The notes under the pieces are model-generated. The model saw only the letters and a list, made by a program, of their open reading frames with translations. It ran no database searches and was not told the DNA's origin. Source: JBGPTF01 sp041490445 (lineage in GTDB: Bacteria > Acidobacteriota > Terriglobia > Acidiferrales > UBA7541). From it: DNA of 64,000 nucleotides. Where the stretch lies: assembly GCA_041490445.1 (NCBI GenBank), contig JBGPTF010000018.1, positions 1 to 64,000 on the forward strand. The letters are read 5' to 3'. The translations under genes and the position numbers were made by a program. Below are positions 8,446 through 16,773 of the stretch, one piece after another. Every line of letters begins with the position of its first letter. Positions within the stretch are counted from its first letter, which is position 1.

Positions 8446-8886
8446 ATGGGTGTACACGACACTTACGGAAAGAGCTTACTTCAGGGTGTCCTGGGTCCTC
8501 GATTTGACAATTGGGCACCAGGCCGGACCGTTACGCTCGGGTCAATCGCGATCACTTTGGATGGAGTCATTACCGAATCCGCGTCTCCCAGAGTTTTATG
8601 CGCGGTGGAAATCGAGGCGGAGAATGAGACACAAGTAAGAGGAGCCGTAATGAACCTTGCTCTTCATCCGGCGCCGAAGGCTTTGCTCCTGCTGATGTCA
8701 TCCAACCTGAATAAACCGTCGCCTCAGGTGATTGAGCACTTGCAGGAAGTCTGGAAGCGGCTGACGGGAGGTGCGCGAGGCGACCTCCCAATTGTTGTAA
8801 TTTCGGGTGATGGGAAATCGCCCAGACGGGAGGAGGATGAAGAGCACTTGAGGAAGGAACTGGTGCGGCTTGCAATCTTGGGTTGA
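8446..8886 (+). CDS. Unknown protein with a possible PD-(D/E)xK-like core
   Basis: A 146-residue protein that I do not recognise as a named family. Residues 31-58 read as beta hairpin, then LDGVI (D39) and VLCAVEIEAE (E55, E57), followed by a helix containing QVRGAV and a strand PKALLLLM. The D…ExE spacing resembles the catalytic strand pair of PD-(D/E)xK nuclease-fold proteins, but the usual lysine is replaced. The C-terminus is charged (RREEDEEHLRKE). It is divergent from darT across a 199-bp gap and shares its lower GC, so it may belong to the same accessory insertion. Nuclease function is only an inference. Confidence 0.55.
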   Translation: MGVHDTYGKSLLQGVLGPRFDNWAPGRTVTLGSIAITLDGVITESASPRVLCAVEIEAENETQVRGAVMNLALHPAPKALLLLMSSNLNKPSPQVIEHLQEVWKRLTGGARGDLPIVVISGDGKSPRREEDEEHLRKELVRLAILG

Positions 8887-9065
8887 ACCTATTTCTATGG
8901 AGAGGGCACTCCAGCGCGGCGAACGAGCAAGTCAAATCTGGCGACGCGTAACGAAGCGCGTCTGGCCGTCAGGGGGTGATGAGGGCGACGTTTTATCCCG
9001 TGATGTAAAAAAGCTTCCGGTTGTCGCGCGAATAGGGTCAATATATCCATAGGCGTTTCCCGACG

Positions 9066-9389
9066 ATGACCCGAACGCAGAAGAGCCGCCGCGAAGTGCT
9101 CGAGAACTTTGTGCGCGAGAATCCCAACGACGCGTTCGCGCGCTACGGGCTGGCGCTGGAATGCGCTAAGCTGGGAGACAACGACGCGGCCATCGAACAC
9201 TTTCGCCAGCTCCTCGCGGCCCACCCCGACTACGTGCCTTGCTACTACCAGTATGGCCAGCTTCTCGCGCGGCTCGGGAAAATTCCGGAAGCCAAGCGAA
9301 TTCTCTCCGACGGCATTCTGGCCGCGCAGAAGGCCGGCGACATGCACGCCCGCGATGAAGCGCAGGCGGCGCTGCAAGCCCTCGCGTAA
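9066..9389 (+). CDS. Small tetratricopeptide-repeat protein
   Basis: A 107-residue cytoplasmic protein built of TPR helical hairpins. Repeats are seen at about residues 18-50 (NPNDAFARYGLALECAKLGDNDAAIEHF) and 52-85 (HPDYVPCYYQYGQLLARLGKIPEAKRIL), each with the canonical G-L-x and A-x-x-x-F/L spacing. TPR proteins serve as protein-protein adaptors. It has no signal peptide. It precedes the LON-domain gene by 68 bp on the same strand, so the two may be co-expressed. The partner cannot be told from the sequence. Confidence 0.8.
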   Translation: MTRTQKSRREVLENFVRENPNDAFARYGLALECAKLGDNDAAIEHFRQLLAAHPDYVPCYYQYGQLLARLGKIPEAKRILSDGILAAQKAGDMHARDEAQAALQALA

Positions 9390-9457
9390 CCCCAGTTGTC
9401 TGCGGCGCCGAATTGCGCTGGAGGGCCTTTCTGTTATCCTAATCACACCGACGGCCC

Positions 9458-10084
9458 ATGGCTTCCCAGCGCATCCCGCTCTTTCCTTTGGACGTGGTTC
9501 TTTTTCCGGGGATGCCGCTGCCGCTGCACATTTTCGAGCCTCGTTACAAGCTGATGATTCGCCGCTGCGTGGATTACAAGCTGAAGTTTGGCATGCTGCT
9601 GGCGCGCGAGGAGGGAGCCGCCGGGGTTGGCTGTACCGCTGCCATCGTTGAAGTGGTGCGCACGTATCCGGACGGCAAGCTGGATATCCTCACCGAGGGC
9701 CGCGAAGCCTATCGGATACTCGAGGTTTTCGAGGGGAAGCCCTACCTCGAAGCTGAAGTGGAATTCCTCACCGACGAAGTGGAAGCCGCGCCCGAGCACA
9801 ACGCGGAATCCCTGAAGCTGCTCGACCTTTACCGCCAGTGCCACGCGCTCGTTTTCGGCCGTCCCGCGGACGCGATTGAGCCGCACCGCGAGAAGCCACT
9901 GTCATTTCAAATCGCGAGCAAGTTGCCGCTTCCCCTGGACGAACGACAGGAGCTGCTCGAGATGCGGCGCGAAAGCGACCGGCAGGCGCGTCTGGCGGAA
10001 CACTTGCGCGAATGGATCACACAACTCGAGCAGACGCAAAAGATGCGCCGAAAAGCCGGAGGAAACGGCCACGGCTTAACGTGA
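9458..10084 (+). CDS. LON substrate-binding-domain protein (peptidase S16 N-terminal-like)
   Basis: A 208-residue stand-alone Lon N-terminal domain. The N-terminus reads IPLFPLDVVLFPGMPLPLHIFEPRY, the hallmark of the family, followed by the GMLLAR…GVGCTAAIVEV beta-barrel segment. A helical C-terminal bundle ends in a heptad-rich segment (about 165-200). There is no ATPase or protease domain, so it is likely an adaptor or chaperone-like protein rather than Lon itself. It lies 1 bp before the longest possible reading frame of the AAA+ gene and about 125 bp before that gene's likely start. Confidence 0.9.
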   Translation: MASQRIPLFPLDVVLFPGMPLPLHIFEPRYKLMIRRCVDYKLKFGMLLAREEGAAGVGCTAAIVEVVRTYPDGKLDILTEGREAYRILEVFEGKPYLEAEVEFLTDEVEAAPEHNAESLKLLDLYRQCHALVFGRPADAIEPHREKPLSFQIASKLPLPLDERQELLEMRRESDRQARLAEHLREWITQLEQTQKMRRKAGGNGHGLT

Positions 10085-10121
10085 GGTGAAGGAACGCCGG
10101 TATGCGCGTCGGCGGCCAACC

Positions 10122-10144
10122 TTATATAATCGGATTTATATAAT
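10122..10144 (+). promoter_or_regulatory. Tandem TATAAT-containing repeat upstream of the AAA+ gene
   Basis: TTATATAAT occurs twice, at 10122-10130 and 10136-10144, giving two consensus -10 hexamers (TATAAT) 14 bp apart in otherwise GC-rich DNA. No good -35 hexamer is seen at the normal spacing. The pair lies 65 bp upstream of ATG 10209 and suggests promoter DNA for the AAA+/VWA pair, although a regulator-binding repeat is also possible. Confidence 0.4.
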
Positions 10145-10208
10145 GGGACCGGGGCGCGCGCAGCCGGTAATGCGCGCATCCAAGGATTCGGGAGGAATCG
10201 GGGGCCAC

Positions 10209-11687
10209 ATGACCACGCGACCGAGCACGCTGGGCGAACTTCGCCGCAGTTCCTGGACGGAAGAAAAGGTGGCGGAGCGTTCCGTCAAGCAAGAGCTTCG
10301 CGAAAACCTGCTGTGCAAGATCGAACGCAAGGAGACGCTTTTCCCGGGAATTCACGGGTTCGAAGACACCGTGATTCCGCAGATCGTCAACGCTATTCTG
10401 TCGAAGCATCATTTCATTTTGCTGGGACTGCGCGGGCAGGCGAAGACGCGCATCCTGCGCGGCCTGATTGCTTTTCTCGATCCGGTGATTCCGGCGATCT
10501 CCGGCTGCGAGATCAACGATAACCCGTACCGTCCCATCTGCCGCGCCTGCCGCGAACGAATCGCCGCGGAAGGCGACGCCACTCCCATCCATTGGCTCGG
10601 GCGCGAGGCGCGGTACGTCGAAAAGCTGGCGACGCCGGACGTGACCATCGCCGACATCCTCGGCGACGTGGACCCCATCAAAGCCGCCCGGGGAGGGCGC
10701 GATCTTTCCGACGAACTGACGATCCACTATGGCCTGCTGCCGCGCGCCAATCGCGGCCTCTTCGCCATGAACGAATTGCCCGACCTCGCGGGGAAAATTC
10801 AGGTGGGGCTGTTCAACATCATGCAGGAAGGCGACGTGCAGATAAAGGGCTACCCGGTGCGCCTGCCGCTGGACGTGCTGCTCGTGTTCACCGCGAACCC
10901 GGAAGATTACACGGCTCGCGGCAAAATCATCACACCGCTGAAGGACCGGATCGGCTCCGAGATTCGCACGCATTATCCCGCCACCGTCGGGGAAGGCATG
11001 TCCATCACGGCGCAGGAATCGTGGACGCGGCGCGACGGGACCCGCGGCGTCGTGGTCCCCGATTACGTCCGCGAGGTGCTCGAAGAAATCGCGTTTCACG
11101 CGCGCGAGGATAAGCGCATCGACCGCCGCTCCGGCGTCAGCCAGCGGCTGCCGATCAGCGCACTCGAAAACGTGATCAGCAGCGCCGAGCACCGCGCCGC
11201 GCGTCATCGCGAGGCCGTCGCGGTCGCCCGCGTGGAAGATATCTACGCCGCCATTCCCGCCATGACCGGAAAGTTCGAACTCGAGTACGAGGGGGAAATG
11301 CGCGGCGCGGAAAACATCGCCCGCGACCTGATCCGCGCGGCCGTGGGCAAGCTGTTCAGCAAGCATTTCAGCGACGCCAATCTCCAGCCCGTCGTGCAAT
11401 GGTTTGAAATGGGCGGCGAATTGAAGGTCCCGGCGAACGCGCCGGGGGCCGAAGCCCTGGCGCATCTGAAAAAGATTCAGGGCCTGCTCGAACACGTCGG
11501 CCGGCTCGGCGTGAAGCCGAAGGACGACCCGGGCGTGGTGACGGCGGCGGCCGAATTCATTCTCGAAGGACTTTGGGCGCACAAGCGCATCAGCCGCAGC
11601 GAAGAGCGCGGCTATTTCGCCGAACAAAAAAAGGCGCCGGAACAGCGCGACCCGGCAAGCCGCGTGCCGCGCCGCCAGTTCAATTAG
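10209..11687 (+). CDS. AAA+ ATPase, magnesium-chelatase/MoxR-like
   Basis: A 492-residue AAA+ protein of the BchI/MoxR-related group, which usually works with a VWA partner to insert metals into or remodel proteins. The P-loop is GLRGQAKT at residues 73-80, an A-K-T variant of G-K-T/S. A Cys cluster follows (C100, C111, C114). The Walker B-like segment reads RGLFAMNELPDL, and the sensor VFTANPEDY is clear. The start ATG 10209 has GGAGG about 12 bases upstream; a longer frame from 10086 lacks homology. The VWA protein follows 54 bp downstream, matching the ChlI/ChlD-type pairing. No chlorophyll genes are present, so magnesium chelation is unlikely. Confidence 0.85.
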   Translation: MTTRPSTLGELRRSSWTEEKVAERSVKQELRENLLCKIERKETLFPGIHGFEDTVIPQIVNAILSKHHFILLGLRGQAKTRILRGLIAFLDPVIPAISGCEINDNPYRPICRACRERIAAEGDATPIHWLGREARYVEKLATPDVTIADILGDVDPIKAARGGRDLSDELTIHYGLLPRANRGLFAMNELPDLAGKIQVGLFNIMQEGDVQIKGYPVRLPLDVLLVFTANPEDYTARGKIITPLKDRIGSEIRTHYPATVGEGMSITAQESWTRRDGTRGVVVPDYVREVLEEIAFHAREDKRIDRRSGVSQRLPISALENVISSAEHRAARHREAVAVARVEDIYAAIPAMTGKFELEYEGEMRGAENIARDLIRAAVGKLFSKHFSDANLQPVVQWFEMGGELKVPANAPGAEALAHLKKIQGLLEHVGRLGVKPKDDPGVVTAAAEFILEGLWAHKRISRSEERGYFAEQKKAPEQRDPASRVPRRQFN

Positions 11688-11741
11688 CGCGCCGGCGAAG
11701 GGATATTGTAAGAGAGGATTTCCAACCGGCCCGAGAGGAAC

Positions 11742-13010
11742 ATGAAATACGTTCGCTATTCGCGCTACACCGGCGAGGCCGCCGAAGACGTTGACCTCCA
11801 GGAATTGATGAGCCGGCTCGCGGACTTTCTCTTGCAGAGCGGGTACGAGTCGCAGTCTTACGGCATTTTCGAAATGGGCCCGGAGTCGCAGGAGCGGCTG
11901 ATGGAGCAGCTCCGGCAAGCGATCCTGCGCGCGCTGGAAGAGGGCGACCTGGTTCCGCCCGAAATGATGGAACAGTTGCTTCAGAATCCTGACCTCTCGC
12001 AGAACCAGCCGCTTCGCGAATTGATCGACCGCCTGGTCGAGCGTCTCGCCGAAGAGGGATACATTTCTCCGCAACCGCCGCAGGTGACTCCGCCGCCCGC
12101 CGAGACTCCCGGCGGTCAAATCGGCCGCGACCAGCCGCAGCCCGAGGCGCGATTCGAAATCACCGACAAGGCGATTGATTTTCTCGGCTTCAAGACGCTC
12201 AAAGACCTGCTGGCGTCGCTCGGCAAGAGCAGCTTCGGCCGCCACGACACCCGCGACCTGGCCACCGGCGTCGAATCCGGCGGAAGTTCAAAACACTACG
12301 AATTCGGAGACACGCTGAATCTCGACATCGGCGAGACGCTATTCAATGCGGTGCGCCGCAACGGCGCGCGCGTCCCCATCGAACTCGATTATCCCGACCT
12401 GATGGTCCACCAGTGCGAATACCAGAGTTCGTGCGCCACGGTGCTGATGCTCGATTGCAGCCACAGCATGATTCTTTACGGGGAAGACCGGTTCACGCCG
12501 GCCAAGCGCGTGGCGCTGGCGCTTTCGCATCTGATCCGCACGCAGTACCCGGGCGATTCCCTGCACCTGGTGCTGTTCCACGATAGCGCCGAGGAGATTC
12601 CGCTGGGCCAGCTTGCGCGCGTGCAGGTGGGGCCGTACTACACGAACACGCGCGAAGGGTTGCGGCTCGCCCAGCGCATTCTGGCGCGGCAGAAAAAAGA
12701 CATGCGGCAAATTATCATGATCACCGACGGCAAACCGTCGGCGCTGACGCTCGAGGACGGCCGCATCTACAAGAACGCCTTCGGGCTCGACCCGCTGGTG
12801 GTGACGCAGACCCTCGAGGAAGTCGCGAAGTGCAAGCGCGCCGGAATTTTGATCAACACCTTCATGCTGGCGAGCGATTACAGCCTGGTCCATTTCGTGC
12901 AGAAGGTCACTGAACTCTGCCGCGGCAAAGCCTACTTCACGACTCCCTACACGCTCGGGCAGTACCTGCTGATGGATTACGTCCAGCGTAAGACCCGCCA
13001 GATTCATTAG
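11742..13010 (+). CDS. VWA-domain protein, ChlD/CoxE-like partner of the AAA+ ATPase
   Basis: A 422-residue protein with an acidic, helical N-terminal half (about 1-110), a Pro/Gln-rich linker (110-135) and a C-terminal von Willebrand A domain. The MIDAS metal site DCSHS is at residues 238-242 (VLMLDCSHSMI), and the later ITDGKPSA segment supplies the distal MIDAS Asp. VWA/AAA pairs use the MIDAS site to bind a client under ATPase control. The start ATG 11742 is preceded by GAGAGGAAC. It is directly downstream of the AAA+ gene and probably co-transcribed. Confidence 0.85.
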   Translation: MKYVRYSRYTGEAAEDVDLQELMSRLADFLLQSGYESQSYGIFEMGPESQERLMEQLRQAILRALEEGDLVPPEMMEQLLQNPDLSQNQPLRELIDRLVERLAEEGYISPQPPQVTPPPAETPGGQIGRDQPQPEARFEITDKAIDFLGFKTLKDLLASLGKSSFGRHDTRDLATGVESGGSSKHYEFGDTLNLDIGETLFNAVRRNGARVPIELDYPDLMVHQCEYQSSCATVLMLDCSHSMILYGEDRFTPAKRVALALSHLIRTQYPGDSLHLVLFHDSAEEIPLGQLARVQVGPYYTNTREGLRLAQRILARQKKDMRQIIMITDGKPSALTLEDGRIYKNAFGLDPLVVTQTLEEVAKCKRAGILINTFMLASDYSLVHFVQKVTELCRGKAYFTTPYTLGQYLLMDYVQRKTRQIH

Positions 13011-13083
13011 CGGAGAGCGCCGTCTGGATGATTCGCGCCGATCCGCCCGATCGTCCCCATCCTGCTGGGACGACGTGTTTTGC

Positions 13084-13111
13084 TTGACCCAGCGCGTCCC
13101 TAGCTTAAGAT
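13084..13111 (+). promoter_or_regulatory. Probable sigma-70 promoter for the flavoprotein gene
   Basis: TTGACC (13084-13089) and TAAGAT (13106-13111) are separated by 16 bp, and lie 30 bp before ATG 13141. Both hexamers are close to consensus. Confidence 0.42.
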
Positions 13112-13140
13112 GGGCGCGCTTGTTTCGACATTGAGCTCCG

Positions 13141-14499
13141 ATGCCTCGCGAAAGACTCGTCATTATCGGCGGCGTTGCAGCGGGGATGAGCGCGGCCAGC
13201 CGCGCCCGCCGCGTGAACGCGCAACTCGAGATCGTCGTGCTTGAAAAAGGCCGGCACGTTTCCTACGGCGCCTGCGGGCTGCCCTACTACCTTTCGGGCC
13301 AGGTCGCCGAGTGGAAAGACCTGCTCGCCTATACTCCCGAATTCTTCCGCGAGAAGCGCGGCATCGAGATTCAGTTGGGCCACGAAGCGACGGAAATCGA
13401 GCCGGGACGCAAAACGGTGCACGCCCTGGCGCCGGGAGGCCGGCCGGTCTCCTTCGCCTACGACAAGCTGGTGATCGCGACCGGCGGCGCGCCCGCGATC
13501 TCGATTGATGGAGCCAATCTGTCCGGTGTCTTCACCTGCAACGATTTGGATGGTGCGATTCGCCTGCGCGAATTCCTCGACCAGCGCAAGCCCGCGCGCG
13601 CGGTCATCGCCGGTTCGGGGTACATCGGCCTGGAGGTTGCCGACGCGTTCGTCTCGCGCGGAATGCAGGTGACGATTCTCGAGCGGTCTGAAACGGCGCT
13701 CGAAGGTGTCGAACCCGAAATCGCCGCGCGCATCGAAGGCGTGCTGGAGCATCACGGCGTGAGGCTGCGCAAGTCTTCGGAGGCGACTGCGATCACAAAG
13801 GACGGAGTGGGCGAGGGCCTGCACGTCCATCACGGCACCGGCGGCAGCGAGCCGGCAGATGTCGTGGTCATTGCGACGGGGATCGTACCGAGGAATCAAC
13901 TCGCGGAGTCAGCTGGCATTCCGCTCGGCTCGAGCAGCGCGATCGCGGTGGACGACCGTATGCTGACGGGCGTGAACAGCATCTACGCCGCAGGTGACTG
14001 CGCAGAGGCGCGGCATCTCGTCACCGGCAAGCCAACTTACTTTCCTCTCGGCACCACCGCCAACAAGCAGGGCCGCGTGGCGGGCGAAAACGCAGCCGGA
14101 GGCAACGCGCGATTCGAAGGAATTGTCGGGACGCTGGCGACGAAATTCTTCGAGCTCGAAGTGGCGAAGACGGGCCTCGGCGCCGCGCAAGCGCGGGGGA
14201 ACGGCTTCGACGCGGATGCGATCACGCTGACTTCGATTTCCCGCGCGAAGTATCTCGGCGGCAAGCCCATCATGGTCACGCTCGTTTGGGACCGCTCAAG
14301 CGGGCGCCTGCTGGGCTGCCAGATGGCCGGCGAAGAAGGAGTGGCGAAGCGCATTGACGTCGCGGCGATGGCGCTGCACGCGCGAATGCGCATTCCCGAC
14401 ATGCTGCATCTCGACCTGGGCTACGCGCCGCCGTTTGCGCCGGTATGGGATCCCCTGCTTGTCGCCGTGAACGAAGCCATGAAGAAATTCCGGCGATGA
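13141..14499 (+). CDS. CoA-disulfide reductase / NADH oxidase-like flavoprotein
   Basis: A pyridine-nucleotide disulfide oxidoreductase of the CoADR/Nox group, using FAD and NAD(P)H. The N-terminal FAD-binding motif is VIIGGVAAGMSAASRARR. The single active-site cysteine is C45 in SYGACGLPYYLSG, as in CoA-disulfide reductases. The second nucleotide-binding fold is GSGYIGLEVADAF, and the second FAD contact is IYAAGDCAEA. The 452-residue length is typical. It may keep CoA thiols reduced or oxidise NADH. A redoxin gene follows in the same direction, which supports a role in redox balance. Confidence 0.88.
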   Translation: MPRERLVIIGGVAAGMSAASRARRVNAQLEIVVLEKGRHVSYGACGLPYYLSGQVAEWKDLLAYTPEFFREKRGIEIQLGHEATEIEPGRKTVHALAPGGRPVSFAYDKLVIATGGAPAISIDGANLSGVFTCNDLDGAIRLREFLDQRKPARAVIAGSGYIGLEVADAFVSRGMQVTILERSETALEGVEPEIAARIEGVLEHHGVRLRKSSEATAITKDGVGEGLHVHHGTGGSEPADVVVIATGIVPRNQLAESAGIPLGSSSAIAVDDRMLTGVNSIYAAGDCAEARHLVTGKPTYFPLGTTANKQGRVAGENAAGGNARFEGIVGTLATKFFELEVAKTGLGAAQARGNGFDADAITLTSISRAKYLGGKPIMVTLVWDRSSGRLLGCQMAGEEGVAKRIDVAAMALHARMRIPDMLHLDLGYAPPFAPVWDPLLVAVNEAMKKFRR

Positions 14500-14528
14500 G
14501 AAGTTTGCCGCGTGAATCATCTCCCGCG

Positions 14529-14558
14529 TTGGAGCATCCAATCGAATTACTGTAGAAT
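14529..14558 (+). promoter_or_regulatory. Possible sigma-70 promoter for the redoxin gene
   Basis: TTGGAG (14529-14534) and TAGAAT (14553-14558) are separated by 18 bp, 51 bp before ATG 14610. Confidence 0.35.
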
Positions 14559-14609
14559 CTCGAAGTGTCATGGATACGCAGGATCGGACGGTTGCTGGGA
14601 GGAAGGACG

Positions 14610-15104
14610 ATGAGCACGGTGCAGGCTGGAAAAGCGGCGCCTGCGTTTACGCTTCCGGGGCTCGATGGGAAAAGCCTTTCACTGGCGGAGGCGCTGAAAA
14701 AAGGCCCGGTGGTCGCCGCATTTTTCAAAGTTTCCTGCCCCGTCTGCCAGTTCACGTTTCCTTTTCTCCAGCGCATCTACGAGACGTACGGCGACGGCAA
14801 GATGACGCTCTGGGGAATTTCCCAGGACGATGCGAGCGACACAAAGGAATTTTGCGGCGAGTTCGGAATCAAGTTTCCCGCGCTGATTGACGGCGAAGGC
14901 TATCCTGCTTCCAACCAGTACGCGCTCACCAATGTCCCCAGCATTTTTCTGATCGCAGCCGACGGAAAAGTAACCGTCACCAGCATCGGATTTGACAAAG
15001 CCGTGCTCGAACAAATTGCCGCCGAAGCCGCGCGCGCTTCCGGCAAGCCTGCCGCGCCGCTGTTTCGTCCGGGCGAGGTGGTGCCGGACTTCAAGCCGGG
15101 TTGA
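14610..15104 (+). CDS. Thioredoxin-fold redoxin (TlpA/AhpC-TSA like)
   Basis: A 164-residue thioredoxin-fold protein. The redox motif is C43-P-V-C46 (KVSCPVCQFTFPFL), followed by the family's cis-proline segment NVPSIFLI. The N-terminal APAFTLPGLDGK is typical of peroxiredoxin/TlpA-type proteins. There is no signal peptide, so it is likely cytoplasmic, unlike most TlpA proteins. The start at ATG 14610 has an excellent GGAGGAAGG ribosome binding site; a frame from 14565 is longer but lacks one. It may act as a thiol peroxidase or thiol-disulfide reductase. Confidence 0.85.
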   Translation: MSTVQAGKAAPAFTLPGLDGKSLSLAEALKKGPVVAAFFKVSCPVCQFTFPFLQRIYETYGDGKMTLWGISQDDASDTKEFCGEFGIKFPALIDGEGYPASNQYALTNVPSIFLIAADGKVTVTSIGFDKAVLEQIAAEAARASGKPAAPLFRPGEVVPDFKPG

Positions 15105-15143
15105 GGCTCGAAAAACTAGGTTCCGGTGGAACCAGGAACGGAA

Positions 15144-15305
15144 TTACGGAAGGAGTTCCTCGTCGAGGAGCTTCTTTTTGTGTTTGGGGGGCTTGTGGCG
15201 GCGGTCGGCGATCACTCGCTCCGCCGGCGGCGTGCCCACGGCCTGGCGCGCGCGGCGCCGCGCTTCTTTTTCCACTCGAAGCTTCGATTTGCGCTTGCCA
15301 GGCAT
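15144..15305 (-). CDS. 53-residue basic protein of unknown function
   Basis: A short gene on the minus strand, ATG at 15305 and TAA at 15144-15146. The protein starts MPGKRKSKLRVEKEARRRAR and continues with VGTPPAERVIADRRHK, then PPKHKKKLLDEELLP. It has about 20 Lys/Arg residues, no membrane segment and no Cys. The mix of a very basic body and an acidic C-terminus, with full-length coding structure, argues for a real protein, possibly nucleic-acid or ribosome binding. I cannot name a family. The ribosome binding site is weak (AGGCTG). It lies immediately outside the selC-like repeat at 15327. Confidence 0.6.
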   Translation of the reverse strand: MPGKRKSKLRVEKEARRRARQAVGTPPAERVIADRRHKPPKHKKKLLDEELLP

Positions 15306-15326
15306 GAAGGTCAGCCTCTGGGGCTC

Positions 15327-15348
15327 GCGGAAGCGAGTGGGAGTCGAA
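15327..15348 (-). repeat. Partial copy of the tRNA-Sec 3' end (putative att site)
   Basis: The 22 bases match 17493-17514, the 3' end of selC, at 21 of 22 positions and in the same orientation. The match covers the T-arm loop and the acceptor 3' strand. Integration into a tRNA 3' end leaves exactly such a copy at the far side of the inserted DNA. Confidence 0.6.
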
Positions 15349-15564
15349 TCGAAAAGTCAATGCTAGAAGCCCTGTGATTCGGCGGCGTTGCACCCGAACG
15401 TGAAACCCAATCAGGACAGTTAGACAGCCCCGCCCCACCAGCACAACGCTGGCTTTCCTTCACCACGGTTCGTAAGGGCTGTACGCCTTCCAGACTTCCG
15501 CTTGCACTTCGGCTGCTCGGCGGATTCTCCACGACCCACGGCCCCAGCGCACAGCCAACGGTGT

Positions 15565-15999
15565 TCAATCGCAGTACTTGGGCCGTAGCACGGCCAACAT
15601 CATGTACTCAGCCCACGTTCGCATATCATCGTCCTCAATTACTGCGTACTGTACAACGCAGTTTGCCCGAATCCACGGCTTTGTATCTTCCATGCCCTTG
15701 CACACGCCCTGTTGCACAAGTTGGGACCGCAGATTCCCCGGCTGATTGCCCATAAAGTGATTTCGATAAATGCGCTGGCGTAGGCCGCCAGCAGCGGTTC
15801 TCGTTTTTCCAGCTCTCAGCACGTCGCCGGGGATGGCGCTTTTTGCGTAGATAACATAAATCCCGTGTTGTTCAGGCAAAAGCACGTGCAGCCGCTCATC
15901 GAAAGCTAGGGCCGTACTACTCAGTAGTTGCCGCACGGTTGGCTCAAGTTCCGCCAACCGTTCACTTGCCCAGTCCATCGGCGCGCCACTATCAGCCAT
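15565..15999 (-). CDS. GIY-YIG-like nuclease-family protein
   Basis: A 144-residue protein. HGIYVIYA (45-52) carries the GIY motif; VLRAGKT (60-66) stands at the YIG position in altered form; LRQRIYRNHF (73-82) supplies the usual conserved arginine. WAEYMMLAVLRPKYC (129-143) matches the C-terminal Glu helix (E131) and the L-x-P element. These are the landmarks of a GIY-YIG endonuclease fold with divergence in the YIG motif. Such small proteins occur alone in mobile DNA or in restriction systems. Start ATG 15999. Nuclease activity is an inference from the conserved Tyr, Arg and Glu. Confidence 0.6.
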   Translation of the reverse strand: MADSGAPMDWASERLAELEPTVRQLLSSTALAFDERLHVLLPEQHGIYVIYAKSAIPGDVLRAGKTRTAAGGLRQRIYRNHFMGNQPGNLRSQLVQQGVCKGMEDTKPWIRANCVVQYAVIEDDDMRTWAEYMMLAVLRPKYCD

Positions 16000-16027
16000 A
16001 TTTCCACCCTTTGCAAAGTGTCCGGAT

Positions 16028-16627
16028 TCACGGGTTCAATTGTACTTTCACGGAAATGTCACTGGCGGATGAAGACAAGATTCCAAGTGAGGTATCGCGC
16101 AACACGAGATAGTAGCTGCCCTGCCCAAGTTGTCCTGTGCGCAGGTACGTTTTCGTCTTCACTGCGTTGAAATCAGTATAGACCCGCACGTTATTCCACT
16201 GCTCTTTTTTCATCGTTTCGAGTTGATCTGGCGTTGTGAGGAACACGTCAATTGGATTGCCCCGGACAACCTGCAAATTGATATCTACCGTTCCGCCGTA
16301 TGGTAGGTTGAGGGCGACAGCTTTCCATGAGGATGCGGGGATATTCTGAACTTCATCCTTCAACGTGATTGGCGCATGGACAGCGGTAGCAATCATTTGC
16401 CCTGTATTCCTGGTTCCGGCGCGATACCAGATAAATCCGATAAACAAAAGCAGAACCACCAGCAAGGGAACAGCGCGCGAACCGATGAAGCGACCTAGCC
16501 TACGGCTCGCACTCACGGGTTCCGGTTTTTTGAGGACCGCCGCCTTGGCGTCAGCATACTCTTGGTCCGTCAGTTTGCCCTTTTCGTGAAGTGCTTGGAG
16601 CGTGCTTAGTTCATCGGCGATCCCCAT
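16028..16627 (-). CDS. SHOCT-domain membrane protein
   Basis: A 199-residue protein. Residues about 5-33 form a SHOCT motif (LSTLQALHEKGKLTDQEYADAKAAVL), a short oligomerisation or regulatory element. A single transmembrane helix follows at about 52-70 (AVPLLVVLLLFIGFIWY). The remainder is a beta-rich extracytoplasmic domain (about 75-199) with the segments YGGTVDINLQVVRGNPIDVFL and TYLRTGQL…GSYYLVL, resembling a jelly-roll sensor domain. The start at ATG 16627 has AGGAGG upstream; a longer frame lacks homology. It is divergent from the secreted-protein gene. Function unknown. Confidence 0.7.
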   Translation of the reverse strand: MGIADELSTLQALHEKGKLTDQEYADAKAAVLKKPEPVSASRRLGRFIGSRAVPLLVVLLLFIGFIWYRAGTRNTGQMIATAVHAPITLKDEVQNIPASSWKAVALNLPYGGTVDINLQVVRGNPIDVFLTTPDQLETMKKEQWNNVRVYTDFNAVKTKTYLRTGQLGQGSYYLVLRDTSLGILSSSASDISVKVQLNP

Positions 16628-16773
16628 AAAGCCTCCTGCCCTACGAGAAATTGGGTGGAAGGGACCCACGCTGTCCGATCCAATGGCGCGGATTCTATCA
16701 CGCTCCGTTAAGTGCCCCTTCGATTCCCTTAACATTATTGACTTCGAAGATACGTGGGGGTAGCTTGAAAACA

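Noticed and set aside
10122..12245. A 707-codon minus-strand frame opposite the AAA+/VWA genes
   Set aside because: Antisense artefact; the translation has no coherent domain.
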